A DNA stretch of 64,000 nucleotides. Source: Trichosporon coremiiforme. Lineage: Eukaryota; Basidiomycota; Tremellomycetes; Trichosporonales; Trichosporonaceae. The DNA is taken from the NCBI GenBank assembly GCA_039545355.1, contig BCJJ01000007.1, positions 868,001 through 932,000 on the forward strand, in the 5' to 3' direction. Shown here one piece after another: positions 59,040-64,000 of this stretch. The notes beneath the pieces were generated by a model. The model ran no database searches. It was not told where the DNA came from and saw only the letters and a list, made by a program, of their open reading frames with translations. Position 1 is the first letter of the stretch. Each line of letters starts with the position of its first letter. The translations under genes were made by a program, and so were the position numbers.

Positions 59040-60683
59040 TTAGTACGCTGCCCACGGTCGCCTTTCCTCGGAGTCGACTTCAATCTCCATGTTACTCAGA
59101 GACTGCTGAAGATCGTCCTTACGGTGACCCTCATAGCCTTCATTGGACTCTTCGGTGAGGTCCAACAGGCCCCAGACCACAGGGTCTTTGTTGTCCGTCT
59201 CTGGTGAGCCTGAGGACATTGGTGTTGAACGTTGATTCTCGGGACCAGATGACGCCTCGGTAGGAGAGGTCTCGAAAACAAGCATGTTGCTGTTGTTGGA
59301 ACCGAAGCCGTTCCAACTGCCCTGGGGCAGTGACACAAGCTGCTCGGCTTCGGGGCTGCCGCGCATGTTATCCGAGAAGGGAACACTGTCACTGGCAGGC
59401 TTGTCGTCCGAAGTCCAAGACTGGGACTCGGATGGGTTCGTGCCACTGGTGACGAGAAGGCCTTCTAAGTAGCGAATGCGGGACGACTGTTGCTCGTTGA
59501 CAGCTTGCAAGTCACTTTGGGTCAGCTATTATTCTCATGTATGAACCCACCGAATGTACTGCACGCTGTCGCTAAGGATTCGACCTTTGCACTGCGCTGC
59601 GTCCTTTTGCTTGGAGGATGACGCGGCTCTCTTACTCTTCTTCTTCTTGGCAGCAGTGTCGACCTCCTCCTCCTCTTCATCCTCTACGGCAACATCGCCG
59701 TCCAGCGGCATCTTGAACTTGGCAGGAAGGAGCTTGTTGAGCTCCTCAATCATGGCATTGATATGCTCACGGCGGCGTTTCTCAACTTGATTGTGACATT
59801 CACGTCTGCGCTGTTTGCGGCTTTCCTCGCCCAGCAGAGCCTGCATTCCCTGAGCTGGGGTTACAGGGCTAACGTTAGCATGTACTAATGGCCTAGCATG
59901 CCTACCTTTCTAGGCCCTGTCCATCGAAGCTTCCTTCTGGAAGTGCCGAGGGGGCGCTCCCAGCGGGTCCCCACAGGCTTCTGCCAAAGTCGTTCCGAGG
60001 AATAGCAAGGCCGTACTGTTGCTCGAAACCATACTCGGCAGAGGTGATCGAGTTGGCTCTTTGCGCTCCCAGAGCAAGCACGTTGGGCTTAGTGTCGGTG
60101 TGGAACGACATGGATCGAGGGGGTTGCATGGTTCGGCCCCGACCGGTTTGCAGCGAGGGCCGGACGTCACTCATGGAGAGCTTGCGACCCGAACGAGAAC
60201 GAGGGGGAGGAGCTTTGCCAATGTGCGATGAGCGAGAGGATGACTGGGAGCGAGAACGATGATGCTCGCCTTCGCCACTGGGGGTGACGACTGGTGGCTC
60301 GCGATTCTCCGAATTGAAGTTGAGGTGGTTGAACATGGCGTGAGGCTGGAAACTGTGGGGGGAAGTGCTGCCCGGTAGCTCGATGGCGCTCGAGTGAGGG
60401 GAAACCATGTTGTAGTCGAAGCCCTGAGTGGGGGATTGACTGGGCAAGGGAGACTGGAAAGAGAACTGTTGCGGGGGGTTCATCAGCGAGTTCAGAATCG
60501 AGGATTCCACAGTCATGGAACCATCTGAGAACGGTCGGCTGAGAGACGGCCGCGAAGGACTGGAGGACAGTCCGCCCGATGAAGGCCTGACGAGGTCAGC
60601 AAGTTGGACGCCTGCGTCGCGATGGACGCGACAGAGATCAAGTCGACTCACTGGAAGCCCTCCATCTTGATCGCCCCAGACAT
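59040..60683 (-). CDS. bHLH-leucine-zipper transcription factor with expanded loop
   Basis: Four exons (60683-60652, 60586-59906, 59868-59551, 59514-59040) give 501 residues. A Ser/Pro-rich N-terminal half precedes the basic region and helix 1 at about 258-289 (RRRECHNQVEKRRREHIN). Helix 2 begins at about 332 (KGRILSDSVQYIRDL) and runs into a short zipper. The basic region has His263, Glu267 and Arg271, the class B set that reads CACGTG. The loop between the helices is about 45 residues, with an acidic run then a Lys-rich run; 5-15 is usual. Cbf1, Pho4, USF or MITF-like roles are all possible. Introns are 65, 37 and 36 nt. Confidence 0.88.
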
Positions 60684-62565
60684 CGTCGGTGGCGATACGT
60701 AGAGAGTGAGGCTTGGGCTTTACTGAACGGTGCGATGGTCTCCCTTGACGATCGCAGAAGGGGTAATGGTATCGTTGTCGGTGGGAAGTGATGAGACGTC
60801 GATGTGAAGGTTGTCAAATGCAGGTTGGTTCGCGATGCTGAACGACACAGGCTGGAGGGATCGCGGGGAAGAGGGAGAGCTAGAGGTGGGAGGGAGGCGT
60901 GCGGAGAAAGGACGACGGCGGTGTTGGCAACGCAAGCGCACCCATCAGGCCTCGAGGGACAAGGGACTGAGGGACGAGGGACTGAGACAATGTATATTTC
61001 AAAGATAGGTAGGGAGGCTCAGTCGGTGAGGCTCAGCTCTGGCGCCTGGGGGATCGATAGCCCACCTTGCCAACGTTTAGTCGCTCTGGACGAGCGGGTG
61101 GGTGGGTGGGAGTATCGGAGCGCAGGACGGATAGGACAGGGCGAGTGGTCGAAGGACGGAATAAAGTCAGAGGCGCACCAGCCAAAAGTGCCAGTGTGCC
61201 AGAGGGCGAGGGAGCACTGCGGCTGTCGTGAAATTGATTGATAGTTGGACCTGAAAGATGGACTCGTCGACGGGGCAAGACTAGACTCGAAGACTCAGGT
61301 GTACTACCCTCTGATCCTGGTTCGAGCCAGCAAGATTTGCCGCACCCTTCCACGCCAGCTTAGTTGAGTCGACCCGACCTTGGCCGTTGGGTCGTGAATC
61401 CGCAACGGCGCTAGGATGGCAACTCACGAGAGCACTACAGCTGTACCACTGCACATCCCCGCCTTACTATTCCCGGGGCCCACCATCGTCAGCATGACGC
61501 CCAAGCTCTGGGCGCTGCGACGCAGCCCTGGCTTCAAGCTCTCAATTGTCCCTGAGCTATTACGTCTCAGTGTACTTTGACCCCGCTTCCCCGCGTTGCC
61601 CTGTGGGGAACCCCACTTTCCCCACGATTCTACCGGCGGGGCTCAATACGTGCTCGGACCTTGTGAATGACTCAGCCTCCAAGGATCGCGCCCCCGACTG
61701 CCCAAACGAGTAATCACGCCTGCTAGTACTCGACGAACCCTGGACATTTCACCTGCGTAGGAAACATCCGCCTTGGACGCTTTGGACGCCTTGGACGCCT
61801 TGGCTCACTAGCATGGCTCGGGTCTGACCGATGAGGGCATTGTCCGCTCGGATCCGGTGGTGCGCGGGGGAAGGGGGACTGAGGCAGCTCACCGCACGGC
61901 GGCTGAGGTATAAGGCATGCGCTGAAAGGCTGGGAGCGTGTCCTCGAGCCTCCACGCCGCTTGCCGCCCTAACCCCCCCGCCGCGCCGTCCCGGAGGCTG
62001 CTGTGCGCTTTGCGGCGCTGCGGCAGCTTCACAAGCTCTCGAGCTTGCAGGGCTTTGCCACCTGAGACCAAAGGGGCAGTTGGCAGTCGGCAGTCGGACC
62101 AGGACTAAGCTCTCAGGTTCAATGCGGTCCATGTTCTCTGCACTTTGCGTCGTCTGCCTAATGTCGATTTGTTCGAAGGGCAAATGTCAGAAGAAGAGGA
62201 GGGCCCCCCAATCATTCCATATATTGCCCCAGTCCGTGTCCCTATGCAACAGGGGCAACGCGGGTAGCATTGCAGCGCAACGACATTGTGCACGGCCTTG
62301 TTCGGAACTCCGCTTACCATAGCGGAGGTCTTGTATCAGTCATACCAAATGGCCGAGTACATGGAGGACAAGTCTACCGGATGGAATATCGGAACCAGGG
62401 ATGTCTGCTTTTGCTAATTGGTAATATGGTAATACATGTTCAATCTCCTCAGATCCCTCAGCCATTCAGTACTCGTGCCACCGTAACCCGGACTGCACAT
62501 AATCGATCACCAGCAGCTCGATCGGGAATCTCGTGAGAGCACAACGCAACCTTCACTCGCATACG
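60684..62565. other. Upstream region of bHLH gene and gene-free DNA
   Basis: From about 60790 to 61270 the minus strand is C/T-rich (the + strand is purine-rich), consistent with a long bHLH leader. Beyond this no gene is seen. A 9-bp tandem repeat lies at 61771-61803. Confidence 0.45.
61771..61803. repeat. 9-bp tandem repeat CCTTGGACG
   Basis: Just under four copies of CCTTGGACG, one with a single C-to-T change. Non-coding. Confidence 0.85.
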
Positions 62566-63428
62566 TCACGGTAACGCTTTGTCTACGAGCGCCTGGGCTG
62601 TGATAGTGTGGATCGACTTGGCGTTCGCCACTGCAGTATCGACCATCTAACAGTTAGCCTCATCACTGCCTTAATCTCACCTCGCAGACTTTGTCCAACG
62701 TGCTCTCTCCAACCATGCTGATGCTTGTGAGCCTCCCGAGAGCTGGCATCACGCCTGCTGTAACTCTACAGGCCTGCAGCGCTTCCTGCTGGTGCTGCTC
62801 GTCGTCATTCACGATCAGAGACCCCACGACCAATCCAGTCAAAGGAATGCCTGCGTCGGCAACAGCAGCACAGGCAGCAGTCAACCCTGAGGAGAGAACA
62901 GCGGCGTCCGAGCCCGCTTCCAGAACGAGGACGTGAATGTCGATGGAAAGCTTGGGAAACAAGTCCAGCCGCAGAGCCGGCAGAAGCAACTGAGACAGAA
63001 GACCCGCGAGATCCACCGGCTCTGTGTCCTGAACACCATCAGCTCGCTTTCAACATCAAACTCACTCTCAGTGGAGCTCGGCGTACTCGGCTTGCGAAAG
63101 GAGCAAATTTGACCTCGAGGTTTAACGTTCCGTTCGGGGAATACGGTGGAGGCTTTGGTCGCGGGCCAAATCTGCACTCGTCAGAAGAGAAGTAAAGCAA
63201 ACATACACTGAGCATGCGATCTTGACCCCACTTGCTTCGATGTACGCGCTTCCGTGCGCTTGAGTGACCAAGCCGGTCTTCACAACTAGAGCTCAGCGAA
63301 CGTGTCTGCCTTTCCTTACAAGATGGCGAAGTCTCGCGGTCACCACATGGCTGCGCGGGGCTAGCGTAGATGGGAGGGTGTGACCCCTCGGGAGCCTGCA
63401 CTCGCCGGCGATCGAACGTTGTTGACAT
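62566..63428 (-). CDS. MTR3: Exosome RNase PH-like subunit Mtr3
   Basis: Five exons (63428-63320, 63285-63207, 63171-63066, 63028-62681, 62646-62566) give 240 residues. It opens with FDRRRVQAPEGSHPPIYA and includes KTGLVTQAHGSAYIEA, LEVKFAPFA and LRLDLFPKLSIDIHVLVLEAG, all typical of the Mtr3/EXOSC6 subunit of the RNA exosome ring. The ring processes rRNA and degrades RNA in nucleus and cytoplasm; eukaryotic RNase PH-like subunits are structural, without catalysis. Intron 1 leaves a short Pro/Gly-rich insert (SPAQPCGDRETSPS) between the first two blocks. Introns are 34-37 nt. The final 27 residues come from exon 5. Confidence 0.9.
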
Positions 63429-64000
63429 GCTGACTGTCGGTTTCCAGTGATGAAGATGGTGATGATGAAAGGAATCTGCTCTAAGCACGGAGATCGCAAA
63501 GTCGTCCGGCTCGGTGGAGGCCGTTGCACGTGGGAGAAAAAATGTTACACTGATTGGTCGCCATATCGCCATCCTTCACTGATTGCTTTGTATAGGGAAT
63601 TGTTTCGCAAGATCAGATCTATTATTGCAGAAGCTTAGAAACGAAGGACGCAAACGACAACGTAGTACAAGAGAAATTCATGAACAGCTACAGACGACTA
63701 CAAATGTAGGCAAAACCCAGGCCAGACAAGCCACGCCAACACACGCATTGACAGATACACGGTTAGCAGCAGGCTGGCAAATAATCCTGTCTTGTGTTCT
63801 TCTTGGTTCACGTTGTAGGGCAACGCCGGGGAGGAGCCCTGTCGCTGCTACAATAATACGAGACCGTAAAATGAGTTGAGAAAAGAAAAAGTTCGGACAT
63901 CCATCGGCCCTTTTTAAGGACGCGTCCGCGTCCTAACTCACGTGACTTCGGATACTCCGCCTCACTGAGCCCGTTACGGCATTCATCGGGCCCGGTGGAC
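63429..64000. other. Upstream flank of MTR3 to window end
   Basis: It holds the MTR3 promoter. No gene, telomeric repeat or RNA could be recognised before the end of the window. Confidence 0.45.

Noticed and set aside
61315..61345. Second B-box-like GGTTCGAGCC
   Set aside because: The T stem fails at the second pair and no acceptor or anticodon arm is found.

Overview
This is 64 kb of nuclear DNA from a fungus, most likely a basidiomycete of the Tremellomycetes (possibly near Trichosporonales; genus not resolvable from the sequence alone). Supporting signs are intron-rich genes with GT..AG introns, a CTGAC/CTAAC branch site almost touching the 3' splice site, a basidiomycete-style gene set (Ede1, Derlin, CTL/Pns1, exosome Mtr3, heme-thiolate peroxygenase, expanded F-box type) and fairly GC-rich third codon positions. 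Many introns are only 32-40 nt, so open reading frames alone miss most of the gene structure. I rebuilt the exons by hand: 20 genes with 94 introns. Each spliced CDS is a whole number of codons and rejoins conserved family motifs.

Layout. 0-4.07 kb: no gene, then a long pyrimidine-rich leader before a LIM-domain gene (4.07-6.41, +). 6.63-8.24 (-): actin capping protein alpha with a large insert. 8.63-9.02 (+): small zinc-finger protein. 9.81-9.89: intron-containing tRNA-Gly(UCC). 11.2-12.6 (-): secreted peroxygenase. 15.6-17.1 (-): F-box protein. 17.5-18.1 (-): secreted ricin-type lectin. 19.6-21.5 (+): secreted purple acid phosphatase with three CGCACGTG sites upstream. 22.2-23.5 (-): zinc alcohol dehydrogenase. 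26.2-28.4 (-): forkhead factor. 30.4-32.3 (+): asparagine-synthetase-domain protein. 32.4-34.9 (-): CTL/Pns1 membrane protein. 35.8-37.7 (+): glucose-6-phosphate isomerase. 37.9-39.7 (+): D-2-hydroxyglutarate dehydrogenase type flavoprotein. 39.8-44.0 (-): Ede1. 44.2-45.2 (+): metaxin-like. 45.2-46.6 (-): WD40. 49.6-50.6 (-): Derlin. 50.8-51.6 (+): Nudix. 51.7-54.6 (-): Cdc48. 55.0-56.8 (+): LRR protein. 57.0-58.9 (+): auxin-efflux-carrier family. 59.0-60.7 (-): bHLH-zipper factor. 62.6-63.4 (-): exosome Mtr3.

How the parts relate. The accessory section (11-24 kb) holds TATA-containing genes for secreted or metabolic proteins (peroxygenase, lectin, phosphatase, ADH). The remainder is mostly housekeeping genes in tight convergent pairs, with stop codons 26-223 bp apart. 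The Derlin carries a C-terminal SHP-like Cdc48-binding box and lies about 1.1 kb from CDC48 itself, whose promoter holds a perfect match to the proteasome control element. The bHLH factor has the residues expected for CACGTG recognition, the core of the sites upstream of the phosphatase gene; that link is only a hypothesis.

I found no mobile element, CRISPR array, rRNA gene or secondary-metabolite cluster. The most unusual features are the very short introns and the microexons (11, 13, 14, 17, 22 and 25 nt).
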